Source: a virus. From it: 29,670 nucleotides of DNA. Both the position numbers and the translations under genes were made by a program. The notes below the pieces were generated by a model. That model made no database searches, had not been told where the DNA came from, and saw only the letters and a list, made by a program, of their open reading frames with translations. The stretch covers positions 1 through 29,670 of the IMG/VR virus record IMGVR_UViG_3300046386_000020, one strand, 5' to 3'. Of this stretch, positions 6,957 through 16,270 are shown piece by piece (the stretch's first letter is position 1; the number at the start of each line of letters is the position of its first letter).

Positions 6957-8204
6957 ATGGATGAATTTATCGACTGGTACGGGTACAACGACGGTGTTGA
7001 CTACACCGCTCCTCAGGCGGACTACACCGCCCCTGCCGTGGATTACACCGCCCCTGCCGTGGATTACACACAGTTTGCTGACCAGCAGGGCACTGCGGAC
7101 AATACAAACCAGCCTGACGCTGGCTCTTCCGGCGCTTTTCAGGGTGGATTTGGTGACGCCCAGTTCATGCCGCAGCAAGGCACAGCTGCCCCTGCTCAAA
7201 CTCCATTCTGGGACTTCACGTTCAACACCGGGGCAGGCACAACTGCGGCTATGCAAGGTGGCTTCAGTGACACCGCTCCCGGACTTTCTGCTGCCGCAGC
7301 CCCTGCGTACGCCGCTACTTTTGGTACTGGTACAGGTGCGCAGCCCGGCATTACCATGGGCCCTTCGGGTAGCACACAGTTCGCTACTGACGCAGCGCCT
7401 TCTCAGGCTGGTATCACTGGCGGCATGGGCGGCACCACTGCTGCTATGCAAGGCGGCTTTGGTCAGACTGCGCAGCAGCCGGGCCTCTTGGAGCGTGCAA
7501 ACGCTGGGCTTAAAGACCTTGGTGCATGGGGCAAAGAAAACGCCGAAGTTGTCAAGCTGGGTTCCGGCTTGGTGAGCGCTCTCGCAGGGCAACGCAACGC
7601 AAGCGCAGCCAGACAACAGCAAGGCGTAGCCGACCAGCAAATCCAGCGTGAGTTGGCAATGCGCGAACAAGCTCAGCAGTCTCAGATGGCAGCCGCTGCA
7701 GAAAACCAGCGCGTGGCTGGTATCTCCAACCAACAAGCTCAGCAGTCGTTTGACGAAGCACGTAGCTTATACAACCCACAAGAGATGGCCGTGCGTGGCA
7801 TGGCTCAGCAGACTGCAGCTACCCAGCGCGGGATCGAGAGTCTTCGCAAAGACCTTGCCCGTCGTGGCCTGAGTAAAGCGGCTATCGACGCCGAAGTTCG
7901 CCGTGCTCGTCTGGGCGGCTCTACTGCTGCAACTACTGCGTATACCAAGGGTCTAGACACAGGCCGCGCAGCTCAGCAGCAGGCGCTGACTTCGGCTAAG
8001 GGGCTCACTTCTACCGTGCCCGGTCTGTCGTACACTCCATCCAGCTCTGTGGCGGATTACTACGCTCGTCAGGCTGAAACGACCAAGAACCAAAGCGCGT
8101 TGACATCTGCACAACTGCAAAAGCTGCTCGAGGACTACCTCGGCCAGCCGACCAAGACCGTGCAGGACGCTCGCACCAAAGCCGCAGGAGCAACAGCCAG
8201 ATGA
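6957..8204 (+). CDS. Virion protein with YTAP repeats and long coiled coil (415 aa)
   Basis: ATG 6957 is chosen because AAGGAG (6943-6948) lies 8 nt upstream; an in-frame TTG at 6951 is too close. The N-terminal 160 residues are low-complexity. They hold a 7-residue tandem repeat (DYTAPAV, 3 copies) and three dispersed copies of a '(TTAAM)QGGF' motif. From about residue 170 the protein becomes a Gln/Ala/Arg-rich helix with strong coiled-coil character (ARQQQGVADQQIQRELAMRE ... IESLRKDLARRGLSKAAID), followed by an Ala/Thr-rich tail. This resembles podovirus internal virion (ejectosome) proteins in composition and position. It couples to the next gene by ATGA at 8201-8204. No enzymatic motif is visible. 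Confidence 0.6.
   Translation: MDEFIDWYGYNDGVDYTAPQADYTAPAVDYTAPAVDYTQFADQQGTADNTNQPDAGSSGAFQGGFGDAQFMPQQGTAAPAQTPFWDFTFNTGAGTTAAMQGGFSDTAPGLSAAAAPAYAATFGTGTGAQPGITMGPSGSTQFATDAAPSQAGITGGMGGTTAAMQGGFGQTAQQPGLLERANAGLKDLGAWGKENAEVVKLGSGLVSALAGQRNASAARQQQGVADQQIQRELAMREQAQQSQMAAAAENQRVAGISNQQAQQSFDEARSLYNPQEMAVRGMAQQTAATQRGIESLRKDLARRGLSKAAIDAEVRRARLGGSTAATTAYTKGLDTGRAAQQQALTSAKGLTSTVPGLSYTPSSSVADYYARQAETTKNQSALTSAQLQKLLEDYLGQPTKTVQDARTKAAGATAR
6999..7061 (+). repeat. 21-bp coding tandem repeat (DYTAPxx x3)
   Basis: Three direct 21-bp copies at 6999-7019, 7020-7040 and 7041-7061, with a fourth partial copy (GATTACAC) starting at 7062. Copies 2 and 3 differ at a single position and copy 1 differs more. 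They encode DYTAPQA, DYTAPAV, DYTAPAV, then DYT. The high identity of copies 2 and 3 suggests recent slippage or unequal exchange. Confidence 0.9.
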
Positions 8205-9910
8205 ATATCCAATCTTTGATCGGTGGCCTGAGCGCCGCCCAGACTGCTGGCCGTCAATTCGCCGACGAAGAACGCGCAGCGGAAACCCAAGCCCGTACAC
8301 TGGAGCGCATGCGTGCCGCAGACGCATTGTCCGTGCGCAACGAGCAATACCGCCAAGGGCTGATGCAGCCTGTCGAGGGTCCAGAGGCGTTGCCCGGTGG
8401 AACCCCCGGTGCTATGGCTCCTACCTTTCCATCTCCTGCACAAGCGGCCCCTACTGCACCCGCAACAGCACCCGCTGGCTCCTCGGCGTTTATGCGCCCG
8501 GCTGCGCCTGACCAATCGGCTGCTGAGACGGCACGGCTGGCTCGCGCTGGGACTCCCGGCGCAGCTCCCTACGAAAACGTAGCGGGTTACACCCCACCTG
8601 CTGGCATGACTGGTCCGCAGAATATGGCGGCTTTGCGTGACGCACGCATGCAGCGTTTTGTCAATCCTCAAGGTGCTGCAGCTGCAGCCCCTATGACAGA
8701 GGCCCAGCGCCTCGCAGAACTTCAGCGTCTCAACTCTGGTTCCACAGCACCAGCCGCTCCAGCAGCCAACGCTCCTCGCGGTGTCCGCAACAACAACCCC
8801 GGCAACATCATTGCCAGCCCCTTCGCTACCCGCATGGGGGCCGTGGGCGCTGACGCCCAAGGTTTCGCGATCTTCCCAGACGCTGCTGCTGGTGAACGCG
8901 CAGCAGTTGGTTTGTTGTCGACATACGGCCAGCAGGGCTTAAATACTGTCGAGCAAATTGTTGGCAAGTGGTCCCCAGCCAATGCTCCGGGCAATACGCC
9001 TGCTGGTACAGTGAGCTATGTCAACTTTGTCGCAAAGCAACTCGGCGTGGCACCCAATGTTCCGCTCAACATGCAAGATCCACAAGTCCTGCAACGCATT
9101 GCTGCGGCCAAGTTTCAGTTTGAGAATGGCGGGTACACACCCGGCGCAGCTTCTGCCCCCGTCCAAGCTGCCGCGCCCACACAAGCCGCTGCTCCTGCTG
9201 CCCCCGCTATTCCCATTGTGGAGTTCACCCCCGAGCAAGTTACGCAGTTGTCGGCCCGTGCCCAGCAAGAATCTCGCATGGCCCAGCTGCGCTTGCAAGA
9301 ACTCAACCGCTTGCTTCCATTGGCCCCCACTGCGGAAGTCGCCAGCAAGATTCGCGAAGAGGCCAACAAGGTTCGCTTTGGTGGTTATGCGGCTCAGCTC
9401 GTGGACGCCTCAGCACAAGCCATCGGTGGCAATCAGCAGGCTCTCACGCAGCTGGCGACAGCTGCCCAGGTGCAGTATGCTCAGACCCCACAGGGGTTTG
9501 TTGAAGTAGCTCTTGACCCAGCCACCAGCCAGTACAAGGCTGTATCGCAGCCCATGCCGCTCAACACGTTTGTCAACCAGCTCTACGCGGTTGCATCTGG
9601 TGCCGCTGCCAAGGCAGAGCAAGCTCGCCGCGAAGCTATGCTCAAGACTCAGGGCGAGATCGCTGTCGAGCAAGTCAAGGGGCTCAACAAGTTGCGCGAA
9701 GTCAGTGCCACGGCGGAGAGAGACTTGCAAAAGGCGCTGTTCGAGCGCCAGCTGTCTGCGAACGATGTGGCCAAGATCGACACCGTGGGTGGGCTTGGCA
9801 AGGAGCAGGTGCTTGTGACCATGAAGAACGGCCAGATTGCAACGCTTCAGCCAGCCCAAGACTTGGGCGGCGGTATGATGTCACGGCCTCGCTTGCAGCC
9901 TATTCAATAA
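8201..9910 (+). CDS. Virion protein with peptidoglycan-hydrolase-like (structural P5-type) domain (569 aa)
   Basis: ATG 8201 overlaps the preceding TGA. The N-terminus is a charged helix (residues 18-55, FADEERAAETQARTLERMRA) followed by a Pro/Ala linker. Residues ~193-311 hold 'RGVRNNNPGNI', 'GFAIFPDAAAGERAAVGLL', 'TVEQIVGKWSP' and 'YVNFVAKQLGV', with a terminal 'FQFENGG'. This is the signature of the phage structural-protein/lytic-transglycosylase-like domain seen in virion-associated lysins. The C-terminal third is coiled coil (AEQARREAMLKTQGEIAVEQ and onward). The likely role is local opening of the cell wall during DNA entry, as a component of the ejected internal proteins. The catalytic residues of this domain are not established well enough to assign here. 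Confidence 0.7.
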   Translation: MNIQSLIGGLSAAQTAGRQFADEERAAETQARTLERMRAADALSVRNEQYRQGLMQPVEGPEALPGGTPGAMAPTFPSPAQAAPTAPATAPAGSSAFMRPAAPDQSAAETARLARAGTPGAAPYENVAGYTPPAGMTGPQNMAALRDARMQRFVNPQGAAAAAPMTEAQRLAELQRLNSGSTAPAAPAANAPRGVRNNNPGNIIASPFATRMGAVGADAQGFAIFPDAAAGERAAVGLLSTYGQQGLNTVEQIVGKWSPANAPGNTPAGTVSYVNFVAKQLGVAPNVPLNMQDPQVLQRIAAAKFQFENGGYTPGAASAPVQAAAPTQAAAPAAPAIPIVEFTPEQVTQLSARAQQESRMAQLRLQELNRLLPLAPTAEVASKIREEANKVRFGGYAAQLVDASAQAIGGNQQALTQLATAAQVQYAQTPQGFVEVALDPATSQYKAVSQPMPLNTFVNQLYAVASGAAAKAEQARREAMLKTQGEIAVEQVKGLNKLREVSATAERDLQKALFERQLSANDVAKIDTVGGLGKEQVLVTMKNGQIATLQPAQDLGGGMMSRPRLQPIQ

Positions 9911-9928
9911 GCTGGCAGCGCGATAGAA

Positions 9929-9952
9929 TAGCCCCAGAACACTCTGGGGCTA
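9929..9952 (+). repeat. Perfect 10-bp hairpin just before the start of the giant ejection gene
   Basis: TAGCCCCAGA (9929-9938) and TCTGGGGCTA (9943-9952) pair perfectly around a 4-nt loop (ACAC). The stem ends 3 nt before ATG 9956. There is no T-run after it, so it is not a standard terminator. No other Shine-Dalgarno is visible, and the only G-rich stretch (CTGGGG) lies inside the 3' arm. The structure could therefore limit initiation at 9956, or act as an RNA-processing site in the only noncoding gap (9911-9955) of this part of the operon. Confidence 0.7.
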
Positions 9953-9955
9953 CCA

Positions 9956-12900
9956 ATGAAGAACCTCTTCGACTACGACGCGCAAGCGAACGAATCCGTG
10001 CTTGGCGGCGTTGCTGCAACTACCGCTGTGGGGCTGCCCAAGCCCGAAGCCATTGGGGGCACTTTTGCCCCGGGCGGCTCTAACGCTACAGCTGACGCTT
10101 TGCTCGCGCAGATGAAGACCCGCACAGCCACGATGGCTGCAGGTTTGCAGGCACAACGCCCACAGCGTGAACCCGTGGTTGGTTACAACCCCGAAACCAA
10201 CGACCTGTTCAGTGGTGGCAAGACATTCAAACTTGACCTGAACGAAGGCCGCGCTAACGCAGCCCTGCTCGACACAGACAACCAGCAACTGCCCGAAGGT
10301 TTTGTGCCTGTTGCAAGTTCGCAGGTTAAGCAGCGGTTGCAGCGTGAGTTCGAGAGCCAAGGTTTGTTGTCCGACGCGTCACGTCGATCTGGCCAGTTCC
10401 TGTCCGGCGTTGGTTCTGCAGCCCGCGACGTAGGCTTGCCCGGTGCACAGGCTCTGGAGCAGTATGGTGCTGGCGTTGCAGCTCGCAACCCAAGTCAGAT
10501 TCAGACCGCTGGTGACATCTTGGCCAAGCCCATGACGGCTGCTGGCGAAGCTTTTGGTGAAGCCTCTGTAGACCTCGCGAAAGCCGCAGTCGGTGCGACT
10601 GCTGGAGCCAAGATCGGCGCTGCCCTTGCACCACTTACTGGTGGCTTATCCATTCCTCTGGGCGCAATCCTTGGTGGCGCTGGTGTATTCTTGCCTAACT
10701 TGCTGGAGTCTTACGGCTCTATCCGCAAAGAGCAACGCGAGCAGGGTATTGAGGACAAGACCCGCGCAGCAGGCGCAGCTGTTGGCGCAGCAGCTCTTGA
10801 TACAGCCCTTGGTCCAGAAGCCGCTATTGCTCGCATGGCAACCCGCAAGGTAGGCGCTGTTGCAGCCCGTGATCTGTTGGAGCAAGGTGCAGGCCGCTCT
10901 ATTGCTGCTGGTGCAGCGCGGGGCGCTGCTGTTGAAGGCCCACTGACGGAAGTCCCACAGTCTGCGATCGAGCGCTTTGGTGCGTACAAGTCCATGACGA
11001 GTGACGATGCCCTCAACGAGTATCTGATTGGCGCATTCAAGGGTGCTGTGGGTGGCGGTGCAATGAGCACCGTGACTTCGTACGTCGAGTACGCGCAGGC
11101 CAAAAATTTCATGAACAACTTTATGGCAGATCAGCAGGCAGCTGCCGATTTGAGTTTGCCTTCGTCCGTGCGTATTGCTGCAGCCCGCCGAGTGCAGGAT
11201 GTCATGCGTGGTGCATCTGACGACGCCCAGTTCGACCAGCAGTTGCAAGAGTTCAAGCAGAAGTTACAGTTTCTCGAAACCGGTATGGTGTCGACTGCTA
11301 CGCAAGAGGCGCTGGACAGCGGGGCACCGCTGAACTTGATGGACACGAATCCACAGCAGGACATGTTTAACCGCGTTGTGCCGCCTACGCCAAGCATCAC
11401 AGAGGAAGCACCAGAGCCTGTCGTTACACAACCTGCACAGACAGAACTCTTCGGTACTGAGGGCTCGCCCATCTTCGGCATTACTCCTGAAGCCCAGTTC
11501 CGTGGGCAGATGAACGAAGCGCTGTCGGTGATGAATGAAATCCGTGGCACTGGTCCAGCGTTCCCCGAGCCAGCGCCGATTGTCCCAAGCCCTGTGACTG
11601 GCGAGCTCACACCCGGGCAGCAAGCTGCACTGGCTGGTCCAAATGCACCTACGCCTATCCGTGGCGAGCAAACACCCGTGACTGGTGGCCCAGCGGCGCT
11701 TACCGAAGGCCAACGCACTGCGTTGCGTGGCCCTGACATCCAGCCACCTGCCCCTGCGGCTCCTGCCCCCACACCTGTCCAACAACTCCTAACATCGCTG
11801 CCGTCACTTGATCTTCCTGCGACGCCCAGCTCCCCTGCACCAGTTGCCCGTGGTGTCTCCGAGGGTGGCACAACCCGTGTTGTGCCTTTACCCGCTGCGC
11901 CGGTCGCAGCGGGTGTTTCTTTGACTGACACGGGCAAAGAAGATGCGATCATTGAAGAAGCTGGCCTTACCCCGCTGAAGGGCAAAAACCCTCTTGCTGC
12001 ATCTGTCGAAGGTGCTGCTGGCAAAGTGCAGGGTCGCCCATCCATGACCAAGCAGGCGTTCACGGCCATCCGCAGCGCCATCATGAATCCCGGCAAGAAG
12101 GCCGATGAGAAGACGACCAAGATCGCTGACGCTGTCCGCAACTTCGCTGTGTCTTACAAGGCGTACCTGACTGCGTACGGCAACGTCAAGCGGTTCTCTG
12201 ATCCACTCAAAGGCAAGGACACTGCCGCCGCTGCCAAGCAGCGTGCTGACGCTGTTGTGTCTACCGCCGAGATGCGTGCTGCTGAGGCTCGTGAAGCCTT
12301 GCGCGTGCTGGGTGAAGTTCTGGGTGGCAACGCCAAGGACGTTGAGGTGATAGTACGCTTGGTTAAAGATGCTGTGCAGTCGGCCGCCGCCAAGCCCGGG
12401 TCCACACCTAAAGAAGTCGTGCAGGAGCTCAAGAGCTTTGACGCCATGTTGTCGCAGGCATGGAATGCTGCCAAGTCTGACACGTTCATCGAAGACACGG
12501 ACATGTTCTACACACGTCCCGGCGAAACACGCACAGCCAAAGAAGCCAAGCCCGGCACTGTGCAGCCGCTGGAAAAAGCAGCGACCGAAGGCTACAGCAA
12601 CCCACGCGGCAACGGCAGCCCTGAGAACACCTACAAAGGCTTCTTGGGCGTCTTGCAGTATGTGCGGTTCAACGGTACAGGTTACGAGCAGATTCTCGCT
12701 CGTCAAATCCGCGAAGTGCTCAAAGCGTCCGGCGATCTGCCCAAGGTAGTGTTTATCACGTCTGGCACGCCACGCTTTGACCCCCGCTCCAACACAATCT
12801 ACATCAAGGCCAACCAGTCGAACTCGGTGGTTCTGCACGAGGCACTTCACGCTGCCCTGCAATGGTTTGTGTACAACAACCCGAATGATCCTATCGTTGC

Positions 12901-15900
12901 TGACCTGAAGAAGTCAGTAAAGGCCGTCATCGGATACAAAGGCGCTTTGGGTGCCAAGGCCAAGCAAGTTCAAAAGCTGCTGGCTGATTTGGTCAAGGGT
13001 GGCAACGAGCTGGACGCTGTGCTGGAGCTGGTGTCCTACGGCAACACGATGAACGAGTTCCGCACCGCCATGGATGCCATGCCCAAGAAGGGTACGCCCA
13101 AGTCGTTCTACGATGCTGTGCAGGATGTGTGGCAGTTCACGTTGGCGCTCATTCGCCGCCTGACTGGTGTGAAGGACAACACCGAAGCCACAAACGTGCT
13201 CAACCGCACGTGGGAGTTGTTGGCCAAGGCCGCAGAGACTGAAACCCCCGCAGAGCGTGCACGGCAGGGTAACGTGTTGGAAGCTGCCATCATGGAGGAC
13301 ACTTCTCCTCTGCCGGACCAAGCACACAGCATGCAGCGACCCGGTGGCGATTTACCCAGCAAGCAAGACCTGAGCGTCTACAACCAGCGGGCCATGCCTC
13401 AGTTCTTGTCCACCAAGTGGATTTTTGACGCCATCGGCTGGGACAAGGTTTCTTCGTTTACCACCAAGACCGCAGACACTGTAGCGAACGCCATCCGCAA
13501 AGACTTTCCGAGTCTGGAGCGCTGGATCAGCTATGTGAATTCTCGCTTCGGTGTGCCACAGGACTTGCGCGGTGTGTACACACAGTACAAAGATAACCGC
13601 CAAGCCGGGTATAAGCTGTCTGAGCGACTGGCCAACTTCATCCAATTTCGCCCCAAGGAAGATGTCACGGCAATCTTTGCCTACCTTGACGGGGACACTC
13701 GCGCACTGGCAAATGACCCAGCAACGCGTGAGCTGGCCGATGAGGTGAAGAAGTGGCGTGACTTCTACGTGCAGGAGTTGAGCAAGGATAAGAAAAACGC
13801 CAAGATCGCTGAGTTCTTCGCTCGTGGCAAGTTCTCTGAGACCATGCTGATCGCCTCACGCCCTGAGCAGGTTGCCAGTTCTACGTTTGGTGCCCGCAAG
13901 CTCAACAACTTGCTTGGCCAAAAGACGAAGTTTGAGCCCGACCTGTACACAGGCTGGATGAACCTGAGTGCTGAAGGTGACGTCATCTTGGACGGACAGC
14001 GCTTCTTCTCTGTGTACACCCGCGATGGCAACAAGGATTTGCACCAAGGCTTCATTGCCGAGTCCAAGTTCAAAGCCGAGGGGGCACCTGCAGGGTTCTA
14101 CGTTGACCCCACTTACATCTGGTACCACCAGAGCAAGAATAAGAAGGGGCACAAGTTTGTTGCACAGATGACCACTGCACAGGCCATCCAAGAGAACCGT
14201 GCTGACGATCTTGCCAACGCGCTGCGCAACACCATGGCTACGCTGGCTGGCAACTACGCCTCGATGGAGTTCTCCAAGGGCTTGACCGCTTACGGCCTGA
14301 ACGACGACGGCACTCGCTCGGAAGAGTCTGCAGTGTTTGACAACATCGAGCAGATCGAAAAGCTGTACGACATCAAGATCAACCCGGACTCTGTGTTGAA
14401 GGCCAGCGATGACATTGCTGAGTCTGGCCGTGCCAAGAACCTGTACCGCACATCGCACCTGTGGGTGCAAGTTCCGAAGACAGACACCTACGGCGCATTG
14501 GCTGGCAAGATTGTGCGTGCTTCTGCATGGAGCGCCATGAACGACATGAGCGATCGTCGCCCGGTTGTGAACATCCAAGCAATCAACGGCATGATGCGCT
14601 GGTTCAAGAAGTCGAAAACAGTGTACAACTTCAGCACGCACGTCACCAACGTGGCGACCAACTTTACGCTGGCCATGCTGCACGACATCCCGTTTCGCAC
14701 AGTGGCACACGCCGCCAAGCTGTACGCGATGTACGAAGTGAACCCCAACGCCATGACTGAGCAAGACCGTCAGCTGATGCTCGCGTTCATGAACTCCAAC
14801 GCCTCACAGGGCGACTTCTCCAGCACTGAGGTCAAGCAGGCTCTGTACGATGCCATGGAGAAGACTGTGTCTGGCAACGCGACATCACTCACTGCACGCC
14901 TTGCTGCGTTCGCCAAGCTGGAGAAGTCCAAAGCAGAAGCTGTAGAGAAAATTGTCGGCAAGGCTGGTAACGTCGCCGAGCGCATCGACCGTGTGGCCAC
15001 AGAGCTGTACTCTGCGGAAGACAACGTGTTCCGCTTGGCTGCGTTCTTGAAGTTCGCCGCTGACCGCGCAGCCCAGAACAGCACAGGTGTTGCATCTACC
15101 GCTGACTTGCAGGCAGCTGGCGATCACGCCCGCGAGGCATTTCTCGACTACGACATCGACTCCAAGGCCGTTCGTGTCGGTCGGCAAACCGTGCTGCCGT
15201 TCATCTCGTGGACATATGCCATCATCCCTGTGCTTGGTCGCATCGCAGTGCATCAACCGTGGAAGATCGCCAACTTGATGCTGGCCTACGCCGTCCTCGA
15301 GCACGTCATGCAGGAAGTGGCGGGTGGTGATGAAGAAGACGAGAAGCTGCGCAAGGCAGCCCCTGAGCAGTTCCGTGAGCGCATGTTTGGTTTCGGCCCT
15401 TACATGCACATCCGCATTCCGTTCTTGGGCTCAGACGCACAGCCGGTTTACTACAAACTGGGTGACTACATCCCCATGGCTGGTCTTACACGCACACAAC
15501 CCAACGGCTTGATGGGGCAGGACTGGTACCCTTCGTCGATCACACCGACAGGTCCGTTCGTGTCTACGGTCGCTGCAGCTGTGCTAGGTGTTGATCCGTA
15601 CACTGGCAGAGAACTCAGCACTCCAACAGACTCGAACTGGGAGAAGTTTGCAGATCGTGCCAAGGCTGTTGGCGGCCAGTTCGTGCCACAGGTGGGTGTT
15701 GACCTATTGCGTTGGGATCGTGTAAATGACATCGTCAAGGGTCGAGCAGACAAAGCTGCCAACTTTGAAGCCATGCAGATGGCACGCTGGGCAGGTCTGA
15801 AGCTGTACGAGTTTGATGTGGCAGAATCTGGTGCACAACAAGCCCGCGCTGCCAGAGCGATCATGACTGAGTACCAGACAGAGATTCGCAAGATTGCCCG

Positions 15901-16009
15901 CGCTGAGGCACGCTATGAGCGTCCAGACTGGGATTCTTTTAACCAGCGTCAGGCCGAACTGATCGAGCGCATGACGGAGAAAATGGCGAAAGCCAAAGGA
16001 GAAGAGTGA
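9956..16009 (+). CDS. Giant internal virion/ejection (polyvalent-type) protein with HExxH motif (2017 aa)
   Basis: ATG 9956 is the first start in the frame. Residues ~150-350 are Ala/Gly-rich membrane-like helices (AALAPLTGGLSIPLGAILGG) followed by 'EGPLTEVPQSAIERFG' and 'NEYLIGAFKGAVGGGAMS', a pattern common in podovirus ejection proteins. Residues ~500-660 are Pro/Thr/Gly-rich linker. Residues ~960-967 carry HEALHAAL, an HExxH zinc-metalloprotease motif (H961, E962, H965), within a domain beginning near 'KVVFITSGTPRFDPRSN'. The C-terminal half is helical, with 'LPFISWTYAIIPVLGRIAVH' near residues 1748-1767. Its size and its place at the end of the virion run fit a T7 gp16-like ejected protein or a 'polyvalent' multi-domain protein carried in the capsid. 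Protease activity is inferred from the motif only. Confidence 0.75.
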   Translation: MKNLFDYDAQANESVLGGVAATTAVGLPKPEAIGGTFAPGGSNATADALLAQMKTRTATMAAGLQAQRPQREPVVGYNPETNDLFSGGKTFKLDLNEGRANAALLDTDNQQLPEGFVPVASSQVKQRLQREFESQGLLSDASRRSGQFLSGVGSAARDVGLPGAQALEQYGAGVAARNPSQIQTAGDILAKPMTAAGEAFGEASVDLAKAAVGATAGAKIGAALAPLTGGLSIPLGAILGGAGVFLPNLLESYGSIRKEQREQGIEDKTRAAGAAVGAAALDTALGPEAAIARMATRKVGAVAARDLLEQGAGRSIAAGAARGAAVEGPLTEVPQSAIERFGAYKSMTSDDALNEYLIGAFKGAVGGGAMSTVTSYVEYAQAKNFMNNFMADQQAAADLSLPSSVRIAAARRVQDVMRGASDDAQFDQQLQEFKQKLQFLETGMVSTATQEALDSGAPLNLMDTNPQQDMFNRVVPPTPSITEEAPEPVVTQPAQTELFGTEGSPIFGITPEAQFRGQMNEALSVMNEIRGTGPAFPEPAPIVPSPVTGELTPGQQAALAGPNAPTPIRGEQTPVTGGPAALTEGQRTALRGPDIQPPAPAAPAPTPVQQLLTSLPSLDLPATPSSPAPVARGVSEGGTTRVVPLPAAPVAAGVSLTDTGKEDAIIEEAGLTPLKGKNPLAASVEGAAGKVQGRPSMTKQAFTAIRSAIMNPGKKADEKTTKIADAVRNFAVSYKAYLTAYGNVKRFSDPLKGKDTAAAAKQRADAVVSTAEMRAAEAREALRVLGEVLGGNAKDVEVIVRLVKDAVQSAAAKPGSTPKEVVQELKSFDAMLSQAWNAAKSDTFIEDTDMFYTRPGETRTAKEAKPGTVQPLEKAATEGYSNPRGNGSPENTYKGFLGVLQYVRFNGTGYEQILARQIREVLKASGDLPKVVFITSGTPRFDPRSNTIYIKANQSNSVVLHEALHAALQWFVYNNPNDPIVADLKKSVKAVIGYKGALGAKAKQVQKLLADLVKGGNELDAVLELVSYGNTMNEFRTAMDAMPKKGTPKSFYDAVQDVWQFTLALIRRLTGVKDNTEATNVLNRTWELLAKAAETETPAERARQGNVLEAAIMEDTSPLPDQAHSMQRPGGDLPSKQDLSVYNQRAMPQFLSTKWIFDAIGWDKVSSFTTKTADTVANAIRKDFPSLERWISYVNSRFGVPQDLRGVYTQYKDNRQAGYKLSERLANFIQFRPKEDVTAIFAYLDGDTRALANDPATRELADEVKKWRDFYVQELSKDKKNAKIAEFFARGKFSETMLIASRPEQVASSTFGARKLNNLLGQKTKFEPDLYTGWMNLSAEGDVILDGQRFFSVYTRDGNKDLHQGFIAESKFKAEGAPAGFYVDPTYIWYHQSKNKKGHKFVAQMTTAQAIQENRADDLANALRNTMATLAGNYASMEFSKGLTAYGLNDDGTRSEESAVFDNIEQIEKLYDIKINPDSVLKASDDIAESGRAKNLYRTSHLWVQVPKTDTYGALAGKIVRASAWSAMNDMSDRRPVVNIQAINGMMRWFKKSKTVYNFSTHVTNVATNFTLAMLHDIPFRTVAHAAKLYAMYEVNPNAMTEQDRQLMLAFMNSNASQGDFSSTEVKQALYDAMEKTVSGNATSLTARLAAFAKLEKSKAEAVEKIVGKAGNVAERIDRVATELYSAEDNVFRLAAFLKFAADRAAQNSTGVASTADLQAAGDHAREAFLDYDIDSKAVRVGRQTVLPFISWTYAIIPVLGRIAVHQPWKIANLMLAYAVLEHVMQEVAGGDEEDEKLRKAAPEQFRERMFGFGPYMHIRIPFLGSDAQPVYYKLGDYIPMAGLTRTQPNGLMGQDWYPSSITPTGPFVSTVAAAVLGVDPYTGRELSTPTDSNWEKFADRAKAVGGQFVPQVGVDLLRWDRVNDIVKGRADKAANFEAMQMARWAGLKLYEFDVAESGAQQARAARAIMTEYQTEIRKIARAEARYERPDWDSFNQRQAELIERMTEKMAKAKGEE

Positions 16010-16269
16010 TGGCCAAGACAGCAGCATGGCAACGCAAAGAAGGCAAAGACCCGCAGGGCGGACTCAACGCTAAAGGGCGTGCATCTTACAACAAAGCCAA
16101 CCCCGGCAAGCCGGGGCTCAAGCCACCAGCCCCCAACCCCAAGAACGCCAAAGACGCTGCACGCCGTGACAGCTTCTGCGCACGCATGTCTGGGATGCCG
16201 GGTCCAATGAAAGACGAGAAGGGCCAGCCTACGCGCAAAGCGCTCTCCCTCAAGGCTTGGAACTGCTGA
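16009..16269 (+). CDS. Small basic phage protein, DUF6321-like (86 aa)
   Basis: ATG 16009 overlaps the previous TGA, with AAAGGAG (15996-16002 region) at proper spacing; an upstream in-frame GTG at 16006 is too close. The sequence 'TAAWQRKEGKDPQGGLNAKG', 'RASYNKANPG' and 'DSFCARMSGMPGPMKDEKG' is the recognisable pattern of a conserved short phage domain (DUF6321 from memory). The function is unknown. The protein is Lys/Arg-rich with two cysteines. It is the first of four very small Lys-rich genes placed between the ejection protein and the strand switch. A nucleic-acid-binding or virion-internal role is plausible but not shown. Confidence 0.8.
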   Translation: MAKTAAWQRKEGKDPQGGLNAKGRASYNKANPGKPGLKPPAPNPKNAKDAARRDSFCARMSGMPGPMKDEKGQPTRKALSLKAWNC

Positions 16270-16270
16270 C

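Noticed and set aside
6342-7736. 464-aa ORF on the - strand
   Set aside because: It lies antisense to two clear virion genes, and its composition (Ser/Cys/Arg-rich, irregular) is that of a shadow frame.
9924-9929. TAGAAT as a sigma-70 -10 box before the giant gene
   Set aside because: No acceptable -35 element lies 16-18 bp upstream; the nearest TTG-containing hexamer is about 25 bp away.
11131-14764. Long - strand ORFs (336, 324 and 302 aa) under the ejection gene
   Set aside because: All are antisense shadows of the 2017-aa gene with no domain-like sequence or ribosome sites noted.
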